From Allobosea sp. OK403 (GTDB lineage: Bacteria; Pseudomonadota; Alphaproteobacteria; Rhizobiales; Beijerinckiaceae), in the NCBI RefSeq assembly GCF_900113835.1, contig NZ_FOQV01000006.1, forward strand, positions 226,782-290,781: 64,000 nucleotides of DNA, read 5' to 3'. The position numbers were made by a program, and so were the translations under genes. Shown here in pieces: positions 56,531 through 64,000 of the stretch (the stretch's first letter is position 1; the number at the start of each line of letters is the position of its first letter). The notes beneath the pieces were generated by a model. The model saw only the letters and a program-made list of their open reading frames with translations. It searched no databases and had not been told where the DNA came from.

Positions 56531-58054
56531 TCAGGCTGCCGGCTCGGTCATCGTCGCCTCGGCCAGCATGAAGGCGTCCAGCGCCGCGCGCTCCTCCTCC
56601 GAGAGGCGCAAGCCCAGCTTGCCGCGCCGCCAGAGCACGTCCGCGCCGCGCTTGGCCCATTCGGCGCGGATCAGATAGCGCAGCTCGCGCTCATAGAGAT
56701 CGGCGCCGAAATGGCGGCCGAGATCGCTCATGCCTTGCGCGCCGGCGAGAATCTCGCGCGCCTTCGTGCCATAGGCGCGCGCCAGCCGCGTCACGGTCGA
56801 TCGCACCAGCCAGGGATAGGCGGCGGCGATCTCGTTGACCAGCGCCTCGAAGCCGGTCACCGGGAAATCGCCGCCGGGCAATGTGCCGTTGACGGTCCAG
56901 GCGGGCCGGCCGGCCCAGCCGGCATGCGGGGCGAGCTTGTCCAGAGCCGCTTCGGCGAGGCGGCGATAGGTCGTGATCTTGCCGCCGAAGACCGAGAGCA
57001 GCGGGGCTTCGCCCTCGGGTGCGTCGAGCGTCAGAACATAGTCGCGCGTCGCTTCCTGCGCCTTGGAAGCGCCGTCGTCATAGAGCGGGCGCACGCCGGA
57101 ATAGGTCCAGACCACCTGCTCGGGCGTGACGGGCGCACGAAAATACTCGCTTGCGGCGGCGCAGAGATAATCGATCTCCTCGGGCGTCGCCTTGGCCTGG
57201 GCAGGATCGCCCTTGTAGTCGCTGTCCGTGGTGCCGATCAGGGTGAAGTCGCGCTCATAGGGGATGGCGAAGATGATACGGCCATCGGCGTTCTGGAAGA
57301 TGTAGCAGCGGTCGTGCTCGTAGAGCTTGGGCACGACGATATGGCTGCCCTGGACCATGCGGACGGCGGCCTTGGTGTTCGAGCGCACGACGCCGCCCAG
57401 GACCTCGCCGACCCAGGGGCCGGCGGCGTTGACCAGTGCCTTGGCGGTCACAGTGACGCGGCCGGCTTCGCTTTCGCTGACGATCCGCCAGAGGTCGCCG
57501 TCGCGATCGGCAGAGACGACCTTTGTCCGAGTGTGGATCGCCGCTCCCTTAGTGGCTGCATCAGCCGCGTTCAGCACGACGAGGCGGGAATCCTCGACCC
57601 AGCAATCGGAATATTCGAAAGCCCGCGCATGGTCGTCCTTGAGCGGCCGGCCGGCAGGATCATGAGCAAGATCGAGTGTCTTCGTCGCCGGCAGGAGCTT
57701 TCGTCCGCCGATATGGTCGTAGAGGAAAAGCCCGAGCCGGAGCAGCCAGGCGGGGCGCAGGCCGGCATGATGCGGCAGCACGAAGCGCAGCGGCCGGATG
57801 ATATGCGGCGCGAGCCGCCAGAGCCGCTCGCGCTCCATCAGGGCTTCGCGCACCAGCCGGAACTCGTAATGCTCGAGATAGCGCAGGCCGCCATGGATCA
57901 GCTTGGTCGAGGCCGAGGAGGTGGCGCTGGCAAGGTCGTCCTTCTCGAACAGCACGACCGAGGCGCCGCGCCCGGCTGCGTCGCGGGCGATGCCGCAACC
58001 ATTGATGCCACCGCCGATGACGGCGAGATCGTAAGCTGGCTCAGTGCTATTCAT
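56531..58054 (-). CDS. glpD: glycerol-3-phosphate dehydrogenase GlpD
   Basis: Membrane-associated FAD enzyme oxidising sn-glycerol-3-phosphate to DHAP. At 507 residues, with YDLAVIGGGINGCGIARDAAGRG (FAD motif, residues 8-30), LIHGGLRYLEHYEFRLV and SVFGGKITTYRRLAE, it is a standard GlpD. The ATG lies seven bases after the stop of the nucleotide-sugar dehydrogenase, so it ends a four-gene minus-strand run. No glpK or glpF is in the window. Confidence 0.95.
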   Translation of the reverse strand: MNSTEPAYDLAVIGGGINGCGIARDAAGRGASVVLFEKDDLASATSSASTKLIHGGLRYLEHYEFRLVREALMERERLWRLAPHIIRPLRFVLPHHAGLRPAWLLRLGLFLYDHIGGRKLLPATKTLDLAHDPAGRPLKDDHARAFEYSDCWVEDSRLVVLNAADAATKGAAIHTRTKVVSADRDGDLWRIVSESEAGRVTVTAKALVNAAGPWVGEVLGGVVRSNTKAAVRMVQGSHIVVPKLYEHDRCYIFQNADGRIIFAIPYERDFTLIGTTDSDYKGDPAQAKATPEEIDYLCAAASEYFRAPVTPEQVVWTYSGVRPLYDDGASKAQEATRDYVLTLDAPEGEAPLLSVFGGKITTYRRLAEAALDKLAPHAGWAGRPAWTVNGTLPGGDFPVTGFEALVNEIAAAYPWLVRSTVTRLARAYGTKAREILAGAQGMSDLGRHFGADLYERELRYLIRAEWAKRGADVLWRRGKLGLRLSEEERAALDAFMLAEATMTEPAA

Positions 58055-58061
58055 CGTCGCA

Positions 58062-59408
58062 TCAGGCCTTGAAGATGGTCTTGGCCGCAAGCCCATGCCG
58101 GGCGCAGGCGTTGCGGGTATCCACCACGAGTTTGGCATGGCGGACGACGAGGCCGTAATCGACATCGTCATGGTCCGTCGCGATCAGCACGGCGTCGAAG
58201 GCGGCAAGCGTCTCGGCGCTCAGAGCCTGGCTCTTGCGGGCGGTCAGGCCGCCATGCTTCCGCGTCGGCCGGATCTCGGCGATATGCGGATCGTGATAGG
58301 CGGCGCTCGCGCCGCGTGCCTCGATCAATTCGATCAGCTTGAGGGCAGGGCTCTCGCGCATGTCCTCGATGTTCTTCTTGTAGGCGATGCCGAGGACGAG
58401 GATGCGCGCACCGCTGAAGCCGCGGCCGAGCTGCGTGTCCACAAGCTCCGCCAGCCGGTCGACGACGCGATAGGGCATATCGGTGTTGATCTGGCCGGCG
58501 AGCTCGATGAAGCGCGTCGTGACGTCGAATTCGCGTGCCTTCCAGGTCAGGTAGAACGGGTCGATCGGGATGCAGTGCCCCCCAAGGCCCGGTCCCGGAT
58601 AGAACGGCATGTAGCCGAAGGGTTTCGTCTTGGCGGCGTCGATCACCTCCCAGATGTCGATGCCCATCGCGGCGTAGACCTGCTTCAGCTCGTTGACGAG
58701 CGCGATGTTGACGGCGCGGAAGATGTTCTCGGTCAGCTTCACCGCCTCGGCGGTCGCGGTCGAGGAGACTGGCACGGTCTTGACCACGAGCGCGGCGTAG
58801 AGCGCATCGGCCATGGCGAGTGCATCGGGGCCGTCGCCGCCGACGACCTTGGGGATGTCGGAGGTGCCGAACTCGCCATTGCCGGGGTCCTCGCGCTCGG
58901 GCGAATAGGCGAGGAAGAAGTCCCGTCCGCTCTTGACGCCGGTAACGGTCTCCAGGATCGGGCGCATCAATTCATCGGTGGTGCCGGGATAGGTAGTCGA
59001 TTCCAGCACGATCAACTGGCCCGGCCGCAGGCGCCGGGCGATCGCTTCCGTGGTCTGGCGGACATAGGAGAGATCGGGCTCGCGATGGCGCGAGAGCGGC
59101 GTCGGCACGCAGATCAGCAGGGCATCGGGCTCGGCCAACCGGTCGAAATCCGTCGTGGCGGCGAAGCGCTGCGTCTTCAGGCCCTCGACGATCAGCTCCA
59201 TCGGGATGTGCTTGATCGTCTCCTTGCCGGCATTGATCTGATCGACGCGCGGCTGGTCGATGTCGAAACCGACGACCTTGATGCCCCGGCGCAGCGCTGC
59301 CAGCGCCAGCGGGATGCCGACATAGCCGAGGCCGACGATGCCGAGCACGACCTCCCGGCTATGGACGCGGTCGATGAAACTCTGCGCCGCTTGTGATGTC
59401 GCGCTCAA
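58062..59408 (-). CDS. nucleotide sugar dehydrogenase (UDP-glucose/UDP-HexNAc 6-dehydrogenase type)
   Basis: A 448-residue enzyme oxidising C6 of a nucleotide sugar to a uronate. It shows the NAD motif GIVGLGYVGIPLALA (about 23-37), STTYPGTT, EREDPGN and the catalytic cysteine in GPGLGGHCIPIDP, then the C-terminal domain with LGIAYKKNIEDMRESPAL. It is closer to the WbpA/TviB-type (UDP-GlcNAc) than to Ugd by these motifs, but the sugar is not proven. The start is TTG (59408). It is followed by glpD and preceded by the split transketolase. Confidence 0.9.
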   Translation of the reverse strand: MSATSQAAQSFIDRVHSREVVLGIVGLGYVGIPLALAALRRGIKVVGFDIDQPRVDQINAGKETIKHIPMELIVEGLKTQRFAATTDFDRLAEPDALLICVPTPLSRHREPDLSYVRQTTEAIARRLRPGQLIVLESTTYPGTTDELMRPILETVTGVKSGRDFFLAYSPEREDPGNGEFGTSDIPKVVGGDGPDALAMADALYAALVVKTVPVSSTATAEAVKLTENIFRAVNIALVNELKQVYAAMGIDIWEVIDAAKTKPFGYMPFYPGPGLGGHCIPIDPFYLTWKAREFDVTTRFIELAGQINTDMPYRVVDRLAELVDTQLGRGFSGARILVLGIAYKKNIEDMRESPALKLIELIEARGASAAYHDPHIAEIRPTRKHGGLTARKSQALSAETLAAFDAVLIATDHDDVDYGLVVRHAKLVVDTRNACARHGLAAKTIFKA

Positions 59409-59494
59409 TCCCGGCTCCCGACAACGCGGCGCATGCGAGCGCGCCGACGAGGCTTGCTCCTTGCCGAGTTGGCCGAGCCTGTCAACGCAGCTCC

Positions 59495-59525
59495 CGTTAT
59501 TGCGAGCGAAGCGAGGCCATCACGG
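59495..59525. repeat. Half REP-like element
   Basis: CGTTATTGCGAGCGAAGCGA followed by GGCCATCACGG matches one half of the REP-type palindrome at 27766-27853. The partner arm is missing. It lies just past the transketolase stop. Confidence 0.6.
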
Positions 59526-59534
59526 CTTGGTTCG

Positions 59535-60569
59535 TCAGAGCCAGCTCTTGATGCTCGCGACCATCGCGTCGGTCGAGATGCCGTAGCGGTCGTGCAGCGT
59601 CGGCAGTGCGCCTGCATCGAGGAAGGCGTCGGGCAGGGCGATCTGGCGGAAGGACGGGGGATGGATGCCGGCGCGCATCAGAACGCCCGCCACCGCCTCG
59701 CCAAGGCCGCCGACGACCGAATGGTTCTCGGCCACGATCACCATACGGCCGGTGCGGGCAGCCTCGCGCTCGATCGTCTCGACATCGAGCGGCTTGATCG
59801 TCGGCACATGCAGCACCGCGACATCGATGCGGTCGGCCTCGAGCCGCTTGGCGGCCTCCAGGGCCCGCATCGTCATCAAGCCGGACGAGATGATCAGCAC
59901 GTCGCGGCCGTCACGGATCGTCTTGGCCTTGCCGAGTTCGAAACGGTAGCCGTATTCGTCGAGCACGAGCGGGACATTGCCGCGCAAGAGCCGCATATAG
60001 ACCGGCCCCCGATGCGCCGCGATCGCGGGGACCGCCTGCTCGATCTCATGGGCGTCGCAAGGGTCGATGATGGTCAGGTTCGGCATGCCGCGAAAGATCG
60101 CTATGTCTTCGGTTGCCTGATGGCTCGGGCCGTAGCCCGTGGTCAGGCCGGGCAAGGCGCAGACGATCTTGACGTTGAGGTTCTCCTCCGCGATCGCCAT
60201 GAAGATGAAGTCGTAGGCGCGCCGCGCCGCGAAGACCGCATAGGTCGTGGCAAAGGGCGTGAAACCCTCGCGCGCCAGCCCTGCCGCCGTCGAGATCATT
60301 ACCTGCTCGGCCATGCCCATCTGGTAGAAGCGGTCGGGATAGGCCTTCGCGAAGAGATGCAGATCGGTGTATTTGCTCAGGTCGGCGGTGACGCCGACGA
60401 TGTCGGGCCGTGTCCTGGCGAGTTCGACCAAGGCGTGGCCGAACGGCGCTGCCTTGGTGCGCTGGTCCGGCCCTGCGATCGAGGCGATCATCGCCGAGGT
60501 GGTGAGCCGCGTGCCGCCGAGCGCCGGATTGTCGAGATGGGCGGGGCGTTGGTATTTCGAGGGCCTCAT
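59535..60569 (-). CDS. transketolase C-terminal subunit (split type)
   Basis: A 344-residue protein with the pyrimidine-binding and C-terminal domains of transketolase: FYQMGMAEQVMISTAAGLAREG (with the catalytic Glu activating the thiazolium), FAARRAYDFIFMAIAEE and GPSHQATEDIAIFR. It pairs with the N-terminal subunit, whose stop it overlaps by four bases. Split transketolases of this type are often dedicated to a secondary sugar pathway rather than central carbon flux; the neighbouring nucleotide-sugar dehydrogenase fits that view. GCAGGGAGG precedes the ATG. Confidence 0.92.
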   Translation of the reverse strand: MRPSKYQRPAHLDNPALGGTRLTTSAMIASIAGPDQRTKAAPFGHALVELARTRPDIVGVTADLSKYTDLHLFAKAYPDRFYQMGMAEQVMISTAAGLAREGFTPFATTYAVFAARRAYDFIFMAIAEENLNVKIVCALPGLTTGYGPSHQATEDIAIFRGMPNLTIIDPCDAHEIEQAVPAIAAHRGPVYMRLLRGNVPLVLDEYGYRFELGKAKTIRDGRDVLIISSGLMTMRALEAAKRLEADRIDVAVLHVPTIKPLDVETIEREAARTGRMVIVAENHSVVGGLGEAVAGVLMRAGIHPPSFRQIALPDAFLDAGALPTLHDRYGISTDAMVASIKSWL

Positions 60570-61447
60570 GCCGGCCTCCCTGCATCGAGAATGGCCAGAG
60601 CCTCGACCCATTCCTCCGGTTCGACGCGCAGGAAATGATTGCGCTCGCGCTCCTCGAGGAAGGGCACGCCCTTGGCCATCCTGGTGTCGCAGATGATGAT
60701 GCGGGGCTTCTTCGCCTCGCTGTGGCGCGCCGCGTCAAAGGCCTCAACCAGCGCCGCGAGGTCGTTGCCGTCGACGCGCTGGACCTGCCAGCCGAAGGCC
60801 TCGAATTTCGGAGCCAGCGGCTCGAAATTCATCACCTGCGTCGAGGGGCCGTCGGCCTGCATGTTGTTGACGTCGACGATGCCGATCACGTTGTCGAGCT
60901 TGTGGGAACCTGCCGCCATGGCGGCCTCCCAGGTCGAGCCCTCATCGAGTTCGCCATCGGAGAACAGGTTGTAGACGAAGCTCTTCGACGCCTTGCGCTT
61001 CAGGCCCAGGGCCATGCCGACAGCGATGCCGAGCCCATGGCCGAGCGAGCCGCCGGTGATCTCCATGCCCGGCGTATAGGCCGCCATGCCCGACATCGGC
61101 AGCCGGCTGTCGTCGCCGCCATAGGTTTCAAGCTCATCCTCAGGGATGATCCCGGCCTCGATCAGCGCGGCATAGAGCGCAATCGCATAGTGCCCGATCG
61201 AGAGCAGGAAGCGGTCGCGCCCCTCCCATTCCGGCTCATGCGGGCGATAGGTCAGAGCGTGGAAATACGAGACTGCGAGCACATCGGCGACACCGAGCGC
61301 CTGGGCGATATAGCCTTGGCCCTGGACCTCGCCCATGCGCAGGGCGTTGCGGCGGATGCGCCAGGCCCGTTCGGCGAGGCTGACATTGGGCAAGTTGACG
61401 TGGGGCAAGTTGGCTTGGGGGATGCCGTGGCTGGCGCTCTCAGCCAT
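60566..61447 (-). CDS. transketolase N-terminal subunit (split type)
   Basis: A 293-residue TPP-binding domain: GGSLGHGLGIAVGMALG and the Mg-TPP motif FSDGELDEGSTWEAAMAAG..DNVIGIVDVNN (GDG-type to NN). It begins with a short repeat ANLPHVNLPNVS, which reflects 15-bp tandem repeats at about 61385-61425. It overlaps the C-terminal subunit gene by four bases. Together they transfer two-carbon units between ketose and aldose phosphates. Confidence 0.93.
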   Translation of the reverse strand: MAESASHGIPQANLPHVNLPNVSLAERAWRIRRNALRMGEVQGQGYIAQALGVADVLAVSYFHALTYRPHEPEWEGRDRFLLSIGHYAIALYAALIEAGIIPEDELETYGGDDSRLPMSGMAAYTPGMEITGGSLGHGLGIAVGMALGLKRKASKSFVYNLFSDGELDEGSTWEAAMAAGSHKLDNVIGIVDVNNMQADGPSTQVMNFEPLAPKFEAFGWQVQRVDGNDLAALVEAFDAARHSEAKKPRIIICDTRMAKGVPFLEERERNHFLRVEPEEWVEALAILDAGRPA

Positions 61448-61675
61448 AGGCGCGCCTGCCGGCGATGCTGCCGTTCGATGTCATCGTCTCTCCCTGAGGC
61501 CGTCTTTTGATTTGCCGCGACTGTTTCCGCTTCGCGGGGTCGAGACAAGCGCCTCATCTGCCGACGGGGCATGCGCGCCCGTCGGCGCGTCCCGACGCAA
61601 GACGATTGTCAAAAAGGCGCGACCTCGCCTAGTCATGTGCTGCCCTTTGAGCATCACGGACCCCGCGGCCCCGCC

Positions 61676-62950
61676 ATGACCGTCACCGATATCGCGTCGC
61701 GTACCTATAATCATGGCTGGCGGCTTGATCCGATCATCCGCAGCCTGCTCGACACCGATTTCTACAAGCTCCTGATGCTGCAGATGATCCGGGCCTTCCA
61801 TCCGGAGGTGCAGGTCACGTTCTCGCTGATCAACCGCTCGAAGCACATCCGGCTCGCCGATATCGTCGACGAGGCCGAGTTGCGCGCCCAGCTCGACCAT
61901 GCGCGCGAGGTCCGCTTCTCGAAGAAGGAATTGATCTGGCTGGCGGGCAACAGCTTCTACGGCAAGACGCAAATGTTCTCGCCGGATTTCATCACCTGGC
62001 TCGCGGACTTCCGCCTGCCCGAATACGATCTGCGCCGCGTCGACGGGCAGTTCGAACTGCATTTCGAGGGACCCTGGACGCATACGACGATGTGGGAGGT
62101 TCCGGCGCTCGCGATCATCAACGAATTGCGCGCCCGTCGTGTCATGGTCGGCCAGAAGCGTTTCTCGCTGGATGTGCTCTATGCCCGCGCCAAGGCGAAG
62201 ATGTGGGACAAGGTCGACCGGCTGCAGAAGCTGCCGAATCTGCGCCTCTCCGATTTCGGCACGCGCCGGCGCCACGGCCATCTCTGGCAGCGCTGGTGCG
62301 TCGAGGCATTGAAGGAGGGCCTGGGGCCGGCCTTCAGCGGCACCTCCAACGTGCTGCTGGCGATGGACAACGACCTGGAGGCGATCGGCACCAACGCGCA
62401 TGAACTGCCGATGGTGCTGGCTGCGCTGGCCGAAAGCGATGATGAGTTGCTGCGCGCGCCCTATCGCGTGCTCGATGAATGGCGCCAGGTCTATGGCGGC
62501 AATCTCCTGATCGCCTTGCCCGATGCCTTCGGCACCACGAGCTTCCTGCGGCACGCGCCCGACTGGGTCGCCGACTGGACCGGCTTCCGGCCCGATTCCG
62601 CCCCGCCGATCCCGGCCGGCGAGGAGATCATGGCGTGGTGGCGCAGCAAGGGCCGCGATCCCAGGGAGAAGCTGCTGGTCTTCTCCGACGGGCTCGACGT
62701 TTCCGCGATCGAGCGCGTCTACCACCATTTCGACGGCAAGGTCCGCATGGCCTTCGGTTGGGGCACCGACCTTACCAACGACCTCGTCGGCTGCTCGCCG
62801 GACGGTTCGCGCGACCTCGACCCGATGTCGCTGGTCTGCAAGGTGAGCAAGGCCAATGGCCGCCCGGCGGTGAAGCTCTCGGACAATCCCGAGAAGGTCT
62901 CGGGCGCGGCGGATGTGGTGACGCGGTATCGGCGGGTGTTCGGCGGCTGA
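61676..62950 (+). CDS. pncB: nicotinate phosphoribosyltransferase
   Basis: Salvages nicotinate into NAD synthesis. The 424-residue protein matches PncB: SLLDTDFYKLLMLQMIRAFHP at the start, FSLINRSKH, GTSNVLLAMDNDLEAIGTNAHELPM with the phosphorylatable His, and FGWGTDLTNDLVG. ATG 61676 begins close to the conserved region; the frame upstream is Arg-rich and unrelated. It is divergent from the split transketolase. A decayed transporter fragment follows. Confidence 0.95.
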   Translation: MTVTDIASRTYNHGWRLDPIIRSLLDTDFYKLLMLQMIRAFHPEVQVTFSLINRSKHIRLADIVDEAELRAQLDHAREVRFSKKELIWLAGNSFYGKTQMFSPDFITWLADFRLPEYDLRRVDGQFELHFEGPWTHTTMWEVPALAIINELRARRVMVGQKRFSLDVLYARAKAKMWDKVDRLQKLPNLRLSDFGTRRRHGHLWQRWCVEALKEGLGPAFSGTSNVLLAMDNDLEAIGTNAHELPMVLAALAESDDELLRAPYRVLDEWRQVYGGNLLIALPDAFGTTSFLRHAPDWVADWTGFRPDSAPPIPAGEEIMAWWRSKGRDPREKLLVFSDGLDVSAIERVYHHFDGKVRMAFGWGTDLTNDLVGCSPDGSRDLDPMSLVCKVSKANGRPAVKLSDNPEKVSGAADVVTRYRRVFGG

Positions 62951-62974
62951 GCGCTATCGCGCGAAGGCGGACTC

Positions 62975-63193
62975 TTGGCCGCGGCGAATTGGGCGCTGAG
63001 GATGCCGCCGAGAGCGGACCTATGCCTTAGCACCGATCCGCGCCAGGCCGGGATCGATTTCACGCTGCTGCAAGGCGTGGACGCCGTCGTCAGCATGGCC
63101 GGTGGTCTCGGCGCCGGCTGGGTGGCGCAGCATCTGGGCTTTGCCAGCTATTTCCTAATCGCTGTCGTCCTGGCCGTTCTCGCGGCGCGATGA
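62975..63193 (+). pseudogene. C-terminal remnant of an MFS transporter (RhtX/FptX-like)
   Basis: From about 63029 the frame reads STDPRQAGIDFTLLQGVDAV, then VSMAGGLGAGWVAQHLGF and a terminal hydrophobic helix. This resembles the last two helices of siderophore importers of the RhtX/FptX family (A/G-G-T-D-F-T-x-x-Q-x-x-D-A segment). The rest of the ~400-residue protein is absent. It lies between pncB and tuf, perhaps at the edge of an inserted segment. Confidence 0.6.
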
Positions 63194-63431
63194 TCCAGAT
63201 GCCCGCGATATTGTGAGCACGCCATCCAATGGCTTCCCCGTGACGGCGCATTTGCTGAAGCGTATCGGCGGTCGCTGCGGCGTGCTGGGCTAGCTCTGCG
63301 GCTATCGCCCTCGTGATACGGCCCCGGAAGGCTTGCCGGTGGCGAAGCCGCAACTTGCATCCTCCACCAAAAACCCCTAATGCGACCGCGCTTTTCAGGC
63401 CTCGTAGGGCCGTTGTCAGGAAACAGGTGTC
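63194..63431. other. Spacer upstream of tuf
   Basis: No intact gene. It should hold the tuf promoter and leader; CAGGAAACAGG precedes the tuf ATG. On the minus strand a short coding-like stretch (AELAQHAAATADTLQQMRRH) is visible around 63230-63300, without start or recognisable family. Confidence 0.4.

Positions 63432-64000
<569 letters not shown>

Noticed and set aside
61385..61425. Short 15-bp tandem repeats as a phase-variable switch in the transketolase gene
   Set aside because: The repeat unit is a multiple of three and imperfect, so changes in copy number would not shift the frame; probably a neutral N-terminal extension.

Overview
The window is about 64 kb of high-GC (roughly 65%) chromosomal DNA from an alphaproteobacterium of the order Hyphomicrobiales. 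Gene content and protein style (DUF3126, DUF2336, DUF1624, OpgC, BTLCP transglutaminase-like protein, PAS_5 protein, MHS and DHA2 transporters, TPP-controlled thiOSG) suggest a Bosea-like or related genus. The genus is inference; no rRNA is present to settle it. The DNA is dense, mostly single-gene or two- to four-gene units, with no intact insertion sequence, prophage, CRISPR array or recognisable defence island.

Layout. 0-6.9 kb: DUF1624 membrane protein, alpha/beta hydrolase, cysE, a LysR regulator divergent from an SHMT-like PLP enzyme, an AraC regulator divergent from an SDR. 6.97-7.27 kb: a chimeric remnant made of the tails of two genes that are intact elsewhere in the window. 7.3-9.7 kb: TPP riboswitch followed by thiO-thiS-thiG. 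9.7-25.5 kb: serine hydrolase, gamma-carbonic anhydrase-like protein, transglutaminase-like protein, PilZ and PAS proteins, a candidate small RNA with promoter and terminator, rhomboid protease, CBS protein, patatin, hisI, folE, an IscU-like protein, PAP2 phosphatase, yidD and a very large membrane-patatin fusion. 25.7-44 kb: thrS, DUF2157/GDYXXLXY pair, opgC with an SGNH hydrolase, flavoproteins, CoA-ester lyase with MaoC, lytic transglycosylase with DUF2336, LysR/DHA2 pair, nadK and an exported metallo-beta-lactamase-fold protein. 44-48 kb: tRNA-Thr, MHS transporter, rlmB, ATPase, tRNA-Tyr, tRNA-Gly. 48.6-63 kb: an accessory-looking stretch lying between tRNA-Gly and tuf (TRAP transporter, orphan phnM, an arsR-flavoprotein-MFS arsenic-type operon, glpD, nucleotide-sugar dehydrogenase, split transketolase, pncB and a dead MFS fragment). 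The window ends inside tuf.

The most unusual signal is a family of dispersed palindromic elements of about 50-105 bp, often ending in CTAGAGC/GCTCTAG. They sit between genes, supply stop codons for neighbouring genes, have landed in the loop of a terminator, and in one place are inserted in frame inside a coding sequence, adding 35 residues to a flavoprotein, much as Rickettsia palindromic elements do. Other points worth checking are the chimeric pseudogene joined at a microhomology, the candidate sRNA at 17.09-17.19 kb, and the ~15 kb that separates tRNA-Tyr/tRNA-Gly from tuf.
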